The notes beneath the pieces are model-generated. The model was given only the letters and a program-made list of their open reading frames with translations. It had not been told where the DNA came from and did not search any database. Shown one piece after another: positions 18,977-28,388 of a stretch of 64,000 nt of DNA (its first letter is position 1; every line of letters starts with the position of its first letter). The position numbers were made by a program, and so were the translations under genes. This DNA comes from RGIG5612 sp045598285 (GTDB lineage Bacteria; Bacillota; Clostridia; Lachnospirales; Lachnospiraceae): positions 19,952-83,951 of the forward strand of contig JAZLLU010000007.1 in the NCBI GenBank assembly GCA_045598285.1, written 5' to 3'.

Positions 18977-19911
18977 TTCCGTTAATTATTATTGCAGGCC
19001 CAACTGCAACTGGAAAAACGAATCTTTCTATTTCACTTGCTAAATCTATTGGCGGCGAGATTATTAGCGCTGATTCTATGCAAGTTTATAAGGGGTTTGA
19101 TATTGGTACTGCTAAAATTACCAACGATGAAATGTGTAAAATTAAGCACTATCTTATTGATGAGGTTGAGCCTGATTTTAATTTTAATGTTTATGAGTTT
19201 AAGTCTCGTGCAAAGAGGTATATTGAAAAGATTTATAGCGAGGGAAAAATTCCTATTATTGTTGGTGGCACAGGTTTTTATATTCAATCAGTTTTATATG
19301 ATATTGATTTTGAAGAAGAAACTTCTAATTCTTATTATAGAAAAGAACTTGAAGAACTTGCGGCCTCGAAAGGTCCGTTGTTTTTGCATAATATTTTAAG
19401 AGAAGTTGACGAAGATGCGGCAAATGAAATTCATTATAATAATGTTAAGCGGGTTATTAGGGCATTAGAATTTTTTAAGGAAAATAATCAAAAAATTTCT
19501 GAACATAATAAGTCTCAACATGAAAAAAAATCTCCTTATAATGCTGCATATTTTGTTATAAATAGGAATAGAGAAGAGGTCTATAATCGTATAAACAATC
19601 GTGTTGATTTGATGATGGAGGCGGGTTTGCTTTTGGAAGTTAAAGGCCTTTTAGATGCTGGAGTTTCTAAAGATGCGCTTTCTATGCAAGGCCTTGGTTA
19701 TAAAGAAATTGTTTCTTTTTTGGACGGAGTATACTCTTTGGATGATGCTGTTAATTTAATTAAACAAAGTTCAAGACACTTTGCAAAAAGGCAAATTACT
19801 TGGTTTAAACGTGAAAAGGATGCTATTTGGATTGATGCGGATTCTTTTGAATCTAAAGATGAATTATTGGAATATATTTTGAAAATTTTAAGGGAGAAAA
19901 AGATTGTTTAA
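18973..19911 (+). CDS. miaA: tRNA dimethylallyltransferase MiaA
   Basis: Transfers the dimethylallyl group to A37 of UNN-decoding tRNAs, making the substrate for MiaB in the same operon. The 312-residue protein has P-loop GPTATGKT near residue 9, the SADSMQVYKGFDIGTAK segment, and the substrate-channel region GGTGFYIQSVLYDIDF. Start ATG overlaps mutL. The 3' end overlaps the next gene's TTG start by eight bases. Confidence 0.95.
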   Translation: MIPLIIIAGPTATGKTNLSISLAKSIGGEIISADSMQVYKGFDIGTAKITNDEMCKIKHYLIDEVEPDFNFNVYEFKSRAKRYIEKIYSEGKIPIIVGGTGFYIQSVLYDIDFEEETSNSYYRKELEELAASKGPLFLHNILREVDEDAANEIHYNNVKRVIRALEFFKENNQKISEHNKSQHEKKSPYNAAYFVINRNREEVYNRINNRVDLMMEAGLLLEVKGLLDAGVSKDALSMQGLGYKEIVSFLDGVYSLDDAVNLIKQSSRHFAKRQITWFKREKDAIWIDADSFESKDELLEYILKILREKKIV

Positions 19912-21157
19912 TTATCCGGGTATTAGAAAAGACATTCTTGATATGTCTGATAAAGTTTTAGATAGTTTATTAGAAGTTTTTAGTCAAATCGATGAGATTT
20001 GTGAGGCTAATCAATTTAAGGTGCTTAGTGCTTTTAGAAATAATAAAGTTGCTGAGGCTGATTTTAATCAATCTTCTGGTTATGGGTATAATGAACTTGG
20101 TCGAGAAAAATTGGAGTGTGTTTATGCTGAAATTTTTGGCACTGAAGATGCTCTTGTCAGACCGCAAATTACTTGCGGTACGCATGCTCTTTATCTTGCA
20201 TTGTCTTCAAATTTACTTCCTGGCGATGAGATTATTTTTATTACTGGTAAACCTTATGATTCGCTTGAGAAATCTATTGGTATTACTCCTTGTGCTGGCT
20301 CGCTAGTTGAGAATGGTGTTTCTTATAAGATTATTGATCTTTTAGATAATAGCGATTTTGACTTTGATGCTATTAAAGAGGCTATTTCGGATAATACTAA
20401 AATTGTTTATATTCAACGTTCTAAAGGTTATGTTAATAGAAAATCAATTAGCATTAGTAAAATGAAAGAGGTTATTAATTTTGTTAAAAATATTAATTCT
20501 AATCTTTTGTGCTTTGTGGATAATTGTTATGGCGAGTTTGTTGAAGAGTTAGAACCTACTAATGTTGGTGCTGATCTTTGCGTCGGTTCTTTAATAAAAA
20601 ATCCGGGCGGTTCGCTTGCTCCTATTGGTGGATATATTGCCGGCAAAACATGTTTGATTGAAAGATGTGCTTATAAGCTAACAGCTCCTGGACTGGGCAA
20701 GGAAGTAGGTGGCTCTTTAGGTGTCTTGAAATCTTTTTATCAAGGGTTATCTTTTGCTCCTAAAGTTGTTGGTGAAGCATTGAAAAATGCTCATTTTGCT
20801 GCTGCTATGTTTAATAATTTTGGATTTAAGGTTTCTCCGGGACCTTTTGAAAAACATTCATGTATTGTTGAGGCTATTGACTTAAAAGATGCTAAGAAAC
20901 TTTCTGAATTTTGCATTGCAATTCAAGCTGCTTCTTATGTTGATAGTTATGTTACCCCTGTAGCTTGGGATATGCCAGGATATCAAGATAAAGTTATTAT
21001 GGCTAGTGGGGCTTTTATTAATGGTTCTTCTATTGAACTTTCTGCTGATGGTCCTTTAAGAGAACCTTTTACCGTTTTCTTTCAAGGCGGTGTTACTTTT
21101 GAGCATGGTAAATTTGCTATTCTTAGTGCTCTTGATTCTGTTTTAAATTGTGAGTAA
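19904..21157 (+). CDS. Methionine gamma-lyase family (Alum_res/YnbB-type) PLP enzyme
   Basis: A 417-residue PLP-dependent protein of the family once labelled aluminium resistance protein, related to cystathionine/methionine gamma-lyases. Features: RPQITCGTHALYLALSS near residue 85, VDNCYGEF around the PLP-contacting Asp, and SLIKNPGGSLAPIGGYIAG with the presumed Schiff-base Lys. The start is TTG 19904, supported by AAGGGAG about eight bases upstream and overlap with miaA. It very commonly follows miaA in Firmicutes; its physiological reaction is not established. Confidence 0.88.
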   Translation: MFNYPGIRKDILDMSDKVLDSLLEVFSQIDEICEANQFKVLSAFRNNKVAEADFNQSSGYGYNELGREKLECVYAEIFGTEDALVRPQITCGTHALYLALSSNLLPGDEIIFITGKPYDSLEKSIGITPCAGSLVENGVSYKIIDLLDNSDFDFDAIKEAISDNTKIVYIQRSKGYVNRKSISISKMKEVINFVKNINSNLLCFVDNCYGEFVEELEPTNVGADLCVGSLIKNPGGSLAPIGGYIAGKTCLIERCAYKLTAPGLGKEVGGSLGVLKSFYQGLSFAPKVVGEALKNAHFAAAMFNNFGFKVSPGPFEKHSCIVEAIDLKDAKKLSEFCIAIQAASYVDSYVTPVAWDMPGYQDKVIMASGAFINGSSIELSADGPLREPFTVFFQGGVTFEHGKFAILSALDSVLNCE

Positions 21158-21178
21158 GATCCTAGAAAAGAGGATTTT

Positions 21179-21871
21179 TTGAATAAAACAATTAAAGATT
21201 TAGGACTTGATTTAAGACCAGATGAAAAATTTATTAAGTATGGTCCGGAATCTTTGTCTGATGCTGAACTTTTGGCAATTATTATTAGGTCTGGCTCTGC
21301 TGACGATACATCTATTGAGCTTGCCGATAAGGTTCTTTCTTTTAAATCTAGAGTTTCTTCTTTACTCAATGTTTATAATCTTAGTATTGATGATTTGATG
21401 CATATAAAGGGCATTGGTAAAGTAAAAGCGCTGCAAATTAAAGCTGTTTTTGAAATTTCAAAAAGGATTTCTAAATCTGTAAAGAAAAAATCGTTGGTTC
21501 TTAATAACCCTAAAACTGTTGCTGAATATTTTTACGAAGAACTTAGACATCTTGATAGAGAAGTAGTTATTCTCCTTATGGTTGACTCAGCGGGTAATCT
21601 TATTAATGAAAAGGTTATGTCAAAAGGTACGGTTAATGCATCTTTACTTTCTCCTAGAGAGATTTTTTGCGATGCTTTAAAAGTTGGTGCTGTTAATATT
21701 ATTTTGATTCATAATCATCCTAGTGGCGAGGTTAATCCTAGCCAAATGGATATAAATTGTACTACTAAAGTTAAAGAAGCAGGCGAAATTATTGGTATTA
21801 AACTTTTAGACCATATAATTATTGGAGATAATAAATATTTAAGTTTCAGGGAACAAAATATTGTGGTATAA
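21179..21871 (+). CDS. radC: RadC family JAB-domain protein
   Basis: A 230-residue protein with an N-terminal helix-hairpin-helix region (LMHIKGIGKVKALQIKA) and a C-terminal JAB/MPN metalloprotease-like domain with H178, H180 and D191 in HNHPSGEVNPSQMD. RadC was once thought to be a repair protein; its true role is unresolved. The start is TTG 21179, preceded by AGAGGA. It follows the methionine gamma-lyase family gene by 21 bases. Confidence 0.93.
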   Translation: MNKTIKDLGLDLRPDEKFIKYGPESLSDAELLAIIIRSGSADDTSIELADKVLSFKSRVSSLLNVYNLSIDDLMHIKGIGKVKALQIKAVFEISKRISKSVKKKSLVLNNPKTVAEYFYEELRHLDREVVILLMVDSAGNLINEKVMSKGTVNASLLSPREIFCDALKVGAVNIILIHNHPSGEVNPSQMDINCTTKVKEAGEIIGIKLLDHIIIGDNKYLSFREQNIVV

Positions 21872-21905
21872 TAAATAACCAAAACTTGTAGGAGAATTTA
21901 TTACT

Positions 21906-22301
21906 TTGAACATCGGTTTAATTGCTCACGATTCTAAAAAAGAATTAATGCAAAATTTCTGCATTGCTTATAAAGGCATTTTATCTAAACATGATTTATA
22001 TGCTACTGAAACTACTGGAAAACTTATTGAAGATGTTACTAATCTAAATATTCATAAGTTTTTATCTGGTCACCTTGGTGGCGGTCGTCAGATGAGTGCT
22101 CAAATAGAATGCAATCAAATAGATGCTGTAATTTTTCTACGTGATCCAATTAAATTTCGTCAAAATGAATTAGATTATACTAGAGTTTATGATCTTTGCG
22201 ATATCCATAATATTCCAGTTGCGACGAATGTTGCTTCTGCTGAAATTTTGGTTATGGCTATTGATAGAGGAGATTTAGATTGGCGTAATGCTTATAAATA
22301 A
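21906..22301 (+). CDS. mgsA: Methylglyoxal synthase homologue with altered active site
   Basis: Methylglyoxal synthase converts dihydroxyacetone phosphate to methylglyoxal and phosphate. The 131-residue chain keeps the fold's markers: IGLIAHDSKK (H8, K12), TETTGK, a Leu-Gly-Gly turn, a DP dipeptide, and IPVATNVASAEILV. However, the GGDQQ loop that supplies the catalytic Asp (Asp71 in E. coli) reads GGGRQ here (G60), and the WDP...PHDPD segment reads RDP...QNELD, losing the equivalent of His98. Start is TTG 21906 after AGGAG. It may be inactive, altered in substrate, or a regulatory phosphate sensor. Confidence 0.82.
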   Translation: MNIGLIAHDSKKELMQNFCIAYKGILSKHDLYATETTGKLIEDVTNLNIHKFLSGHLGGGRQMSAQIECNQIDAVIFLRDPIKFRQNELDYTRVYDLCDIHNIPVATNVASAEILVMAIDRGDLDWRNAYK

Positions 22302-22321
22302 TTTTTTGGAGGTACAATACT

Positions 22322-22750
22322 ATGGTCAAACTTGTTGTAGGCGCTAAAGGTAAAGGAAAAACAAAATTCATATTAGAGGCAGCTAATGCTGAAGCTAAAA
22401 CTTCTGATGGTGTTGTAATTTATCTTGATAAAAACGCTAAGCATATGTTCGATTTGGATAGAAATATCCGTCTTATTAATGTTAAAGAATATCCAGTTTT
22501 TAATCCTGAAACTTTATTTGGTTTTATCTGTGGATTGGTTTCTGGCAATAGTGATATAGAAACAATTTATTTCGATAGCTTTTTAACTTTAGCTAATTTT
22601 GATGAAAATCCTGAATTGAATCTTGATGTAACTTTAGAAAATTTAATTACTTTAGCTGAAAAATTAAAAGTTAATTTTATCGCAAGCTTATCTATGGATG
22701 AGAATTTACTCTCAGATAAGTTCAAGGAGTATGTTGATCTTTCACTTTAA
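22322..22750 (+). CDS. Small P-loop protein of unknown function
   Basis: A 142-residue protein starting MVKLVVGAKGKGKTKFI, with a Walker A motif GAKGKGKT at residues 7-14. There is a hydrophobic strand ending in YFDSF that could act as Walker B. No further nucleotide-hydrolase signature is visible, so the specific role is unknown. Strong GGAGG ribosome-binding site; its stop overlaps the ATG of the HlyD-like gene (TAATG), and the run continues into yggS and sepF, which hints at a link with envelope growth or division. Confidence 0.75.
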   Translation: MVKLVVGAKGKGKTKFILEAANAEAKTSDGVVIYLDKNAKHMFDLDRNIRLINVKEYPVFNPETLFGFICGLVSGNSDIETIYFDSFLTLANFDENPELNLDVTLENLITLAEKLKVNFIASLSMDENLLSDKFKEYVDLSL

Positions 22751-24135
22751 TGACTGATTCATTTACTAAAAAAAAGAATAAAAAGAATAAAAAACAACTA
22801 AATATAGGAATCTTTATTTGTATTGTGATTCTTTTATATTTAGTTGTTTATTTTTGTATTTACTTTTTTAGAACACGTACAGCTGTTTATGAGGTAGTTG
22901 AAGGTTCAACTGCTAGTCGCTTTGAGGGCCAATATACCGGTCTTATTCTTCGTGAAGAATCTATTGTAAATGCTAATAATAATGGCTATATTATTTTTTT
23001 CGTAGGTGATTCTGATACGGTACATGTTAATGAACAAACTTATGTTATTGATAGTAGTGGTGAACTCACCTCAAAAATTGAAGAGGCAGCAAAAAATCAA
23101 TCAATCCTAAATGCTGATAATCTTTTAAAAATTAAAAATTCTCTTTATGATTTTGATACATCTTTTAATTCTATGAATTATTATGATGTAAATAATTTTA
23201 AGTATAAAATTGATTCGCAAATAATGGATCTTATTAATGGGTCGGTTTTCTCAGATTTAAATAATGATGTTTCTGGCAACTCTTCTTTTTCTATTTATAG
23301 TTCCGAAATTTCAGGCGATATTATTCATAATGTAGATGGTTTCGAAAACTTTAAATTAGATGATGTAGAAAATAATTCATTTAAGAAATCTGAATATAAG
23401 AAAAATATTATTAAATCTGGAGATTTGATTAAAAAAGATTCTCCTGCATATAAGGTTGTTACTTCAGGGGATTGGAAAATTATTTTTCAAATTAATGACC
23501 CAGAAACGTTTAAAGGATTGGATAGTTTAGATATTGAATTTCTTAAAGATGGGGTAGAAGCTGAGGGCAGCTTTGAAATGTTTACTAAATCAGGCAATAC
23601 CTACGGCGTTGTTTCTCTTAATAAATATATGATTCGTTATATCGCAGATCGCTATCTTCAAATTCAAATATTAGATAGTACAAAGAAGGGATTGAAGATT
23701 CCTAAGACTTCTGTGACAGAAAAACAATTTTATTCGATTCCACTTCAATATATTACTCAAGGCGGGAATTCTTCTAGTGATGGATTTAATAAGCAAGTAA
23801 TTCTTGAGGATGGCTCATCTTCAATTCAATTTGTTGCTGTAGATATTGTTAAGCGAGATGAAGAATATTGTTATGTTAGCACGGATTCTTTTGAAGAAGG
23901 CGATGTTTTAGTTATGAACGAAACAAACGCTTTATATCAAATTGGTCATAAGGAGAATTTACAAGGTGTTTTCGTTGTAAATAATGGTTTTACTAATTTT
24001 AAAATGATTGAGATTATTGGCGAAAATAACTCTTATTATATTGTTTCGGAACATGTCGCGGGCGGACTTTCTTTGTATGACCGAGTTATAACTGACGCAA
24101 AAGATTATAAGGAAGATCAAGTAATAAATAGATGA
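22750..24135 (+). CDS. HlyD-like single-pass membrane protein in the sepF cluster
   Basis: A 461-residue protein with a Lys-rich cytosolic N-terminus, one membrane anchor at about residues 18-40, and a large extracytoplasmic part. After the anchor the segment AVYEVVEGSTASRFEGQYTGLILREES resembles the lipoyl-like hairpin entry of HlyD-type adaptor proteins, with a second beta-rich half after a variable middle. No ABC or RND transporter gene is adjacent, so an efflux role is doubtful; this type of protein occurs beside yggS-sepF in Clostridia. It overlaps both neighbours by one to four bases. Confidence 0.7.
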   Translation: MTDSFTKKKNKKNKKQLNIGIFICIVILLYLVVYFCIYFFRTRTAVYEVVEGSTASRFEGQYTGLILREESIVNANNNGYIIFFVGDSDTVHVNEQTYVIDSSGELTSKIEEAAKNQSILNADNLLKIKNSLYDFDTSFNSMNYYDVNNFKYKIDSQIMDLINGSVFSDLNNDVSGNSSFSIYSSEISGDIIHNVDGFENFKLDDVENNSFKKSEYKKNIIKSGDLIKKDSPAYKVVTSGDWKIIFQINDPETFKGLDSLDIEFLKDGVEAEGSFEMFTKSGNTYGVVSLNKYMIRYIADRYLQIQILDSTKKGLKIPKTSVTEKQFYSIPLQYITQGGNSSSDGFNKQVILEDGSSSIQFVAVDIVKRDEEYCYVSTDSFEEGDVLVMNETNALYQIGHKENLQGVFVVNNGFTNFKMIEIIGENNSYYIVSEHVAGGLSLYDRVITDAKDYKEDQVINR

Positions 24136-24821
24136 TTAAAGAAAATTTAGAAAATGTTCTTAATAATATTAAAATAGCTTCTTCTAGTAGTAAATATGGT
24201 CAAGATGTTTGCTTAGTTGCTGTTAGCAAAACGCATCCGATTGATATGATTTTAGAAGCCTATGAACTTGGTATTAGAGATTTTGGCGAAAATAAAGTTC
24301 AAGAACTTTTAAGTAAAATTGACGTTTTACCATCAGATATTAGATGGCATTTAATTGGCCATCTTCAAACTAATAAGGTTAAATATATTGTCGATAAAGT
24401 TTATCTTATTCATTCTGTTGATTCTTATAAATTAGCTGTTGAAATTGATAAACAGGCTAAAAAAAAGAATGTTGTTGTTAATATTTTAGTTCAAGTCAAT
24501 ATTTCCGGTGAAGAAACCAAATTTGGCATTGAAAAAGAAAAAACTATTGATCTTATTAGAAAGATTTCTTTACTTGAAAATATTAAAATTTTGGGTCTTA
24601 TGACTATAGCTCCTTCTACTGAAAATGCTGAAAATTGTAGAGGGATTTTTAATTCGTTGTATGATTTATCTATTGACATTCTGAGACAAAACATTGATAA
24701 TATTAATATGCTAATGCTATCAATGGGCATGAGCAATGACTATTTGGTTGCCATAAACGAGGGCGCCAATTTTGTTCGTGTTGGTACTGATATCTTTGGC
24801 AAAAGAGACTATTACGGGTAA
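24132..24821 (+). CDS. YggS family PLP homeostasis protein
   Basis: A 229-residue single-domain PLP-binding protein (YggS/YlmE/PROSC family), which buffers pyridoxal phosphate and affects amino-acid metabolism. Motifs: VAVSKTHP with the PLP Lys, DFGENKVQELLSK, WHLIGHLQTNKVK, and LSMGMSNDY near the end followed by EGANFVRVGTDIFG. It overlaps the HlyD-like gene by ATGA and lies 24 bases upstream of sepF, the conserved ylmE-sepF arrangement. Confidence 0.94.
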   Translation: MIKENLENVLNNIKIASSSSKYGQDVCLVAVSKTHPIDMILEAYELGIRDFGENKVQELLSKIDVLPSDIRWHLIGHLQTNKVKYIVDKVYLIHSVDSYKLAVEIDKQAKKKNVVVNILVQVNISGEETKFGIEKEKTIDLIRKISLLENIKILGLMTIAPSTENAENCRGIFNSLYDLSIDILRQNIDNINMLMLSMGMSNDYLVAINEGANFVRVGTDIFGKRDYYG

Positions 24822-24845
24822 ATTAATCATAAAGGAGATTGATTT

Positions 24846-25421
24846 ATGGGAAAATTCAGCGATAAGTTTTTAAAAGCTTTCACGGTTGAAGGCGATGATT
24901 TCGATGATGATTTCTATGATGATGACGAATTCTATGACGATGATGAAGAAGATTTTCTTCCTGAAGAAGAGTTCAAGAAACCATCATTAAAGAAAAAAGA
25001 AAAAGTTGAAGAAGAACGTGCTGCTTCAAATTTCAAGCCTCAGGTTCAACCTCAACAACCTTCACGTTCAACCACAAATAATACAAGAGTTAATTCTTTT
25101 AGAACTGGAAGAGGTGGACAACAAGAAGTATGTATTTTTAAACCATCTTCAATCGAGGATTCTAGAGAAATTACAGAAACTTTATTACTTGGAAAAGCTG
25201 TTGTAATTAATTTTGAAGGATTACATGTTGAGATTTCACAAAGAATTATCGATTTTATCTCAGGTTCTTGCTATGCTTTAGATGGAAATCTTCAAAAGAT
25301 TTCAAATTACATTTTTATTGCAACGCCTAATTCAGTTGATATTTCTGGTGATTTCCAAGATATATTTAATGCAGAAAGTAATTCATTTGATATTGCAGGA
25401 TTTAAATCACCTTTGCTATAA
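24846..25421 (+). CDS. sepF: Cell division protein SepF
   Basis: FtsZ-binding protein that tethers the Z-ring to the membrane in Gram-positives. The 191-residue protein starts with a short amphipathic membrane-targeting helix (MGKFSDKFLKAF), followed by a strongly acidic Asp/Tyr/Phe-rich and then a Gln/Pro/Ser-rich linker to about residue 95. The C-terminal DUF552 domain has VCIFKPSSIEDSREITETLL, AVVINFEGL and RIIDFISGSCYAL. The downstream ylmG-ylmH-divIVA genes of Bacillus are absent and a terminator follows. Confidence 0.93.
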   Translation: MGKFSDKFLKAFTVEGDDFDDDFYDDDEFYDDDEEDFLPEEEFKKPSLKKKEKVEEERAASNFKPQVQPQQPSRSTTNNTRVNSFRTGRGGQQEVCIFKPSSIEDSREITETLLLGKAVVINFEGLHVEISQRIIDFISGSCYALDGNLQKISNYIFIATPNSVDISGDFQDIFNAESNSFDIAGFKSPLL

Positions 25422-25458
25422 AACTAAGATACTATAATAATATTGTTAATTAAAAAGT

Positions 25459-25500
25459 TGTTGGCTGCCTTTCGGAAACGTTTGGCAGCTAAATTTTTAT
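25459..25500 (+). terminator. Rho-independent terminator after sepF
   Basis: TTGGCTGCC (25461-25469) pairs with GGCAGCTAA (25484-25492, one G-U pair) around a 14-base loop, followed by TTTTTAT. It ends the run of genes that closes with sepF. Confidence 0.8.
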
Positions 25501-25548
25501 AAAATATAAATAATTATATTTGATAAAAGTTTAATAAAGGATTTGATT

Positions 25549-26676
25549 ATGCAAAAGTATACTTATAAGGAAAATTTTATAGAAGTTGTTCGTATTAATA
25601 TTCCAACAAATAATAGATCTTTTGCTGGATATGATGTATATGTAACAGATTCATTTGATTATTTAGCGGAGGCTTGTAAAGATTTTAATCTTCAAAATAA
25701 AAAAGTTTGTTTAATAACTGATTCTAATGTAAGCCATTTATATTTACATAAAATCATGAGAATATTTTCTGAATTAACTCAAAATATTTATTCTATTGAA
25801 TTAGAACCTGGTGAAACAACTAAAAATAGTAAATCTATCGATTATTTATATTCAAAATTAATAGAATATGAATTTAATAAGGATGATTATTTAGTTGCTT
25901 TAGGTGGTGGTGTAGTAGGTGATTTGACTGGTTTTTGCGCTTCGAATTTTAAAAGGGGCTTAAATTATATTCAAATTCCTACAACATTACTAGCTCAAGT
26001 TGATGCAAGTATAGGTGGAAAATGTGCAGTTGATTTTAATAATTTCAAAAATATGGTTGGCACTATATACCAACCTGTTTTAGTTTATAGTAATGTTTTA
26101 ACTTATAAAGACCTTCCTTTAGAAGAAAGAATTAATGGAATGGGTGAAATTATCAAATCAGCATTAATCTATGATGAAGAATTCTTTAGTTATATTGAAA
26201 ATGCTTCAGTTATGAAGACAGAAAATTTTATTGATTTTCTTGTTAATATTGTTATTAATTCTATACTTGTTAAGAAACATTTTATTGAAATTGACCCTTA
26301 TGATGAAAATGAAAGGCATATTCTTAACTTTGGACATACTATTGGGCATGCTATTGAACGTGCAACTTGTTATGAAATTAAACATGGACAAGCGATAACC
26401 TTTGGTATAGCTGTAGCAATGAGAATTTCTAAAAATAAAGGGCTGATTTCTGCTGAAGATGAAGTTAGATTCGCAAAGACTTGTGTTAATTACGGCTTAA
26501 ATATATCGATGAACTTCACAAAAGATTTTATTGATTGCATTATATTTAATTTAACACAAGACAAAAAAGTCAATTGCTTGGGTATGAATTTTGTTTTATT
26601 ATCAAAAATTGGAAATGCTTGTGTTAGCAATGAAATCACACAAGCGGATATTTTATCAGCGATGAACTATATGTAG
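25549..26676 (+). CDS. aroB: 3-dehydroquinate synthase
   Basis: Second step of the shikimate pathway: cyclises DAHP to 3-dehydroquinate using NAD and a divalent metal. The 375-residue protein has the NAD-binding GGGVVGDLTGF, the active-site region TTLLAQVDASIGGKCAVDF with KNMVGTIYQP, and metal-ligand HILNFGHTIGHAIE. The start is ATG 25549, seven bases after AAGGA; an in-frame TTG two codons earlier would overlap that site. No other shikimate genes are in the window. Confidence 0.94.
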   Translation: MQKYTYKENFIEVVRINIPTNNRSFAGYDVYVTDSFDYLAEACKDFNLQNKKVCLITDSNVSHLYLHKIMRIFSELTQNIYSIELEPGETTKNSKSIDYLYSKLIEYEFNKDDYLVALGGGVVGDLTGFCASNFKRGLNYIQIPTTLLAQVDASIGGKCAVDFNNFKNMVGTIYQPVLVYSNVLTYKDLPLEERINGMGEIIKSALIYDEEFFSYIENASVMKTENFIDFLVNIVINSILVKKHFIEIDPYDENERHILNFGHTIGHAIERATCYEIKHGQAITFGIAVAMRISKNKGLISAEDEVRFAKTCVNYGLNISMNFTKDFIDCIIFNLTQDKKVNCLGMNFVLLSKIGNACVSNEITQADILSAMNYM

Positions 26677-26718
26677 CCTTGTTATTAAAATAATATTTTA
26701 TGCAAAAGGAAGAAAAAT

Positions 26719-27294
26719 ATGAACAAAAAAAAGAGAGCACAAGTTAATATTTTTGCACAAATTTTTGTTTTCGCATCCCTGGTCTTAATTGATCAATTTA
26801 CGAAATATTTAGCTTTTGAAAATTTGAAGGGAAAGAATTCTGCAATAATTATTAAGGATGTTTTAGAATTTGAATATCTTGAAAATTTCGGCGCAGCCTT
26901 CGGTTCCATGCAAAATATGCAATGGTTGTTTTACATCATTACCGCTTTAGTTGTAATGGTGTTAGTATTCGTTTTTATAAAAAATGCAAATATGATGAAA
27001 AAATACTCCACTATCGATGATGAAAAATTTAATTGTAAAATTTTTAACAATAGGATTTTCTTAAATTATCTTATTGCAATTTTATGTGCTGGAGCAATTG
27101 GAAATCTCATCGATAGAGTGATTCATAAGTATGTTATCGATTTTATTTACTTCAAACTTATTGATTTTTGGATATTTAATTTTGCTGATATTTGTGTTAC
27201 AATTTCAGCTATTTTGTTGATTGTATATTTTTTGTTTATCTATAAGGAAGATAAATATTACGTAATTTTCAAAAAGAGGTCAAAAAATGAGTAA
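26719..27294 (+). CDS. lspA: Lipoprotein signal peptidase II
   Basis: Membrane aspartic protease that removes signal peptides from prolipoproteins. The 191-residue chain has four hydrophobic segments, the catalytic aspartates in GAIGNLIDRV and FNFADICVT, and the DQFTKY and NFGAAFG signatures. A cytosolic loop between the second and third membrane segments (about residues 90-115) is longer than usual and Lys/Asn-rich. It overlaps rluD by eight bases, the usual lspA-rluD pair. A plausible client is the lipoprotein encoded at 62.3-63.7 kb. Confidence 0.94.
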   Translation: MNKKKRAQVNIFAQIFVFASLVLIDQFTKYLAFENLKGKNSAIIIKDVLEFEYLENFGAAFGSMQNMQWLFYIITALVVMVLVFVFIKNANMMKKYSTIDDEKFNCKIFNNRIFLNYLIAILCAGAIGNLIDRVIHKYVIDFIYFKLIDFWIFNFADICVTISAILLIVYFLFIYKEDKYYVIFKKRSKNE

Positions 27295-28231
27295 TATTAT
27301 ATTAAATGTATCTGATTTTGATGAAAATATGCGTATAGATCGCTATTTGGCTGCTGAAAACGATAAATTATCGAGGAGCTATATTCAAAAACTAATTAAA
27401 TGTGGCAATTTGAAAGTAAATGGAGTGCCCAAAAAAGCGAATTATGAAGTAAGGTGTGGCGATTGTATATGCTTTGATATACCTGATCAAACTGAGTTAT
27501 TCAACATTTTGCCTGAAAATATTGATTTACATGTTATCTATGAGGACCCTGACATCATAGTTATAAATAAGCCTAAAGGCATGGTTGTTCACCCATCAAG
27601 TGGTCACTACACGGGTACTGTTGTCAATGGCTTGTTATTTCATTGTCAAGACCTTTCTGGTATCAACGGAATCTTGCGTCCAGGAATCGTTCATCGTATT
27701 GATAAAGATACTTCAGGAGTTATTGTTTGCGCTAAATCAGATACTTCACATAAAAATCTTGCAGAACAGTTCAAAGAGCATTCAATCAATAGAATTTATG
27801 AAGCTATTGTAGTTGGCAATTTTAAGGATGAGTCAGGAACTATTTCTTTTCCTATAGGAAGAAAGACAAATGATCGAAAATTAATGGGTTATAATCCTAA
27901 AGGAAAACCAGCTACAACACATTATAAAGTCATTAAAAATTATAAAAATTATGCTCATGTAGAATGTCAATTAGAAACAGGAAGAACGCATCAAATTAGA
28001 GTTCATCTCACAAGCATCAATCATCCGCTGGTTGGTGATTCAATTTATGGTGGCAAAAGGACTGAATATAAGCTTGGAAATGAAAATATTATCGGTCAAA
28101 CGTTACATGCGAAGCTATTAGGATTTAATCATCCAATAACAGGAGAATATATGGAGTTTACAGCACCTAGACCATTATATTTTGAAAAAATGCTAGAAAA
28201 GCTTAAAAATAAAACAAATTATGTTTCTTGA
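27287..28231 (+). CDS. rluD: RluD-type 23S rRNA pseudouridine synthase
   Basis: A 314-residue RluA-family pseudouridine synthase with an N-terminal S4 RNA-binding domain (residues 15-65: RIDRYLAAENDKLSRSYIQKLIKCGNLKVNG). The catalytic domain has VINKPKGMVVHPSSGH and HRIDKDTSGVIVCAK with the catalytic Asp, then GRTHQIRVHL. Position behind lspA is the usual RluD context. The site of modification is inferred from family. Confidence 0.92.
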   Translation: MSNIILNVSDFDENMRIDRYLAAENDKLSRSYIQKLIKCGNLKVNGVPKKANYEVRCGDCICFDIPDQTELFNILPENIDLHVIYEDPDIIVINKPKGMVVHPSSGHYTGTVVNGLLFHCQDLSGINGILRPGIVHRIDKDTSGVIVCAKSDTSHKNLAEQFKEHSINRIYEAIVVGNFKDESGTISFPIGRKTNDRKLMGYNPKGKPATTHYKVIKNYKNYAHVECQLETGRTHQIRVHLTSINHPLVGDSIYGGKRTEYKLGNENIIGQTLHAKLLGFNHPITGEYMEFTAPRPLYFEKMLEKLKNKTNYVS

Positions 28232-28388
28232 TTATCTATAGTTTTTCCGATATATACTTTTCGTTAAAGTTGACTTTTGCGAAAAGTTGTGTTAGGATTT
28301 TTTAACAATATATTAATCAAAAACATAAAATTTGTCTATCTACTCTTAGTTTTTTGAAAAAAATTTTATTAAGATGGAATGAAATATT

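Noticed and set aside
28256..28287. Terminator after rluD
   Set aside because: ACTTTTCG and CGAAAAGT can pair, but no T-run follows the stem.
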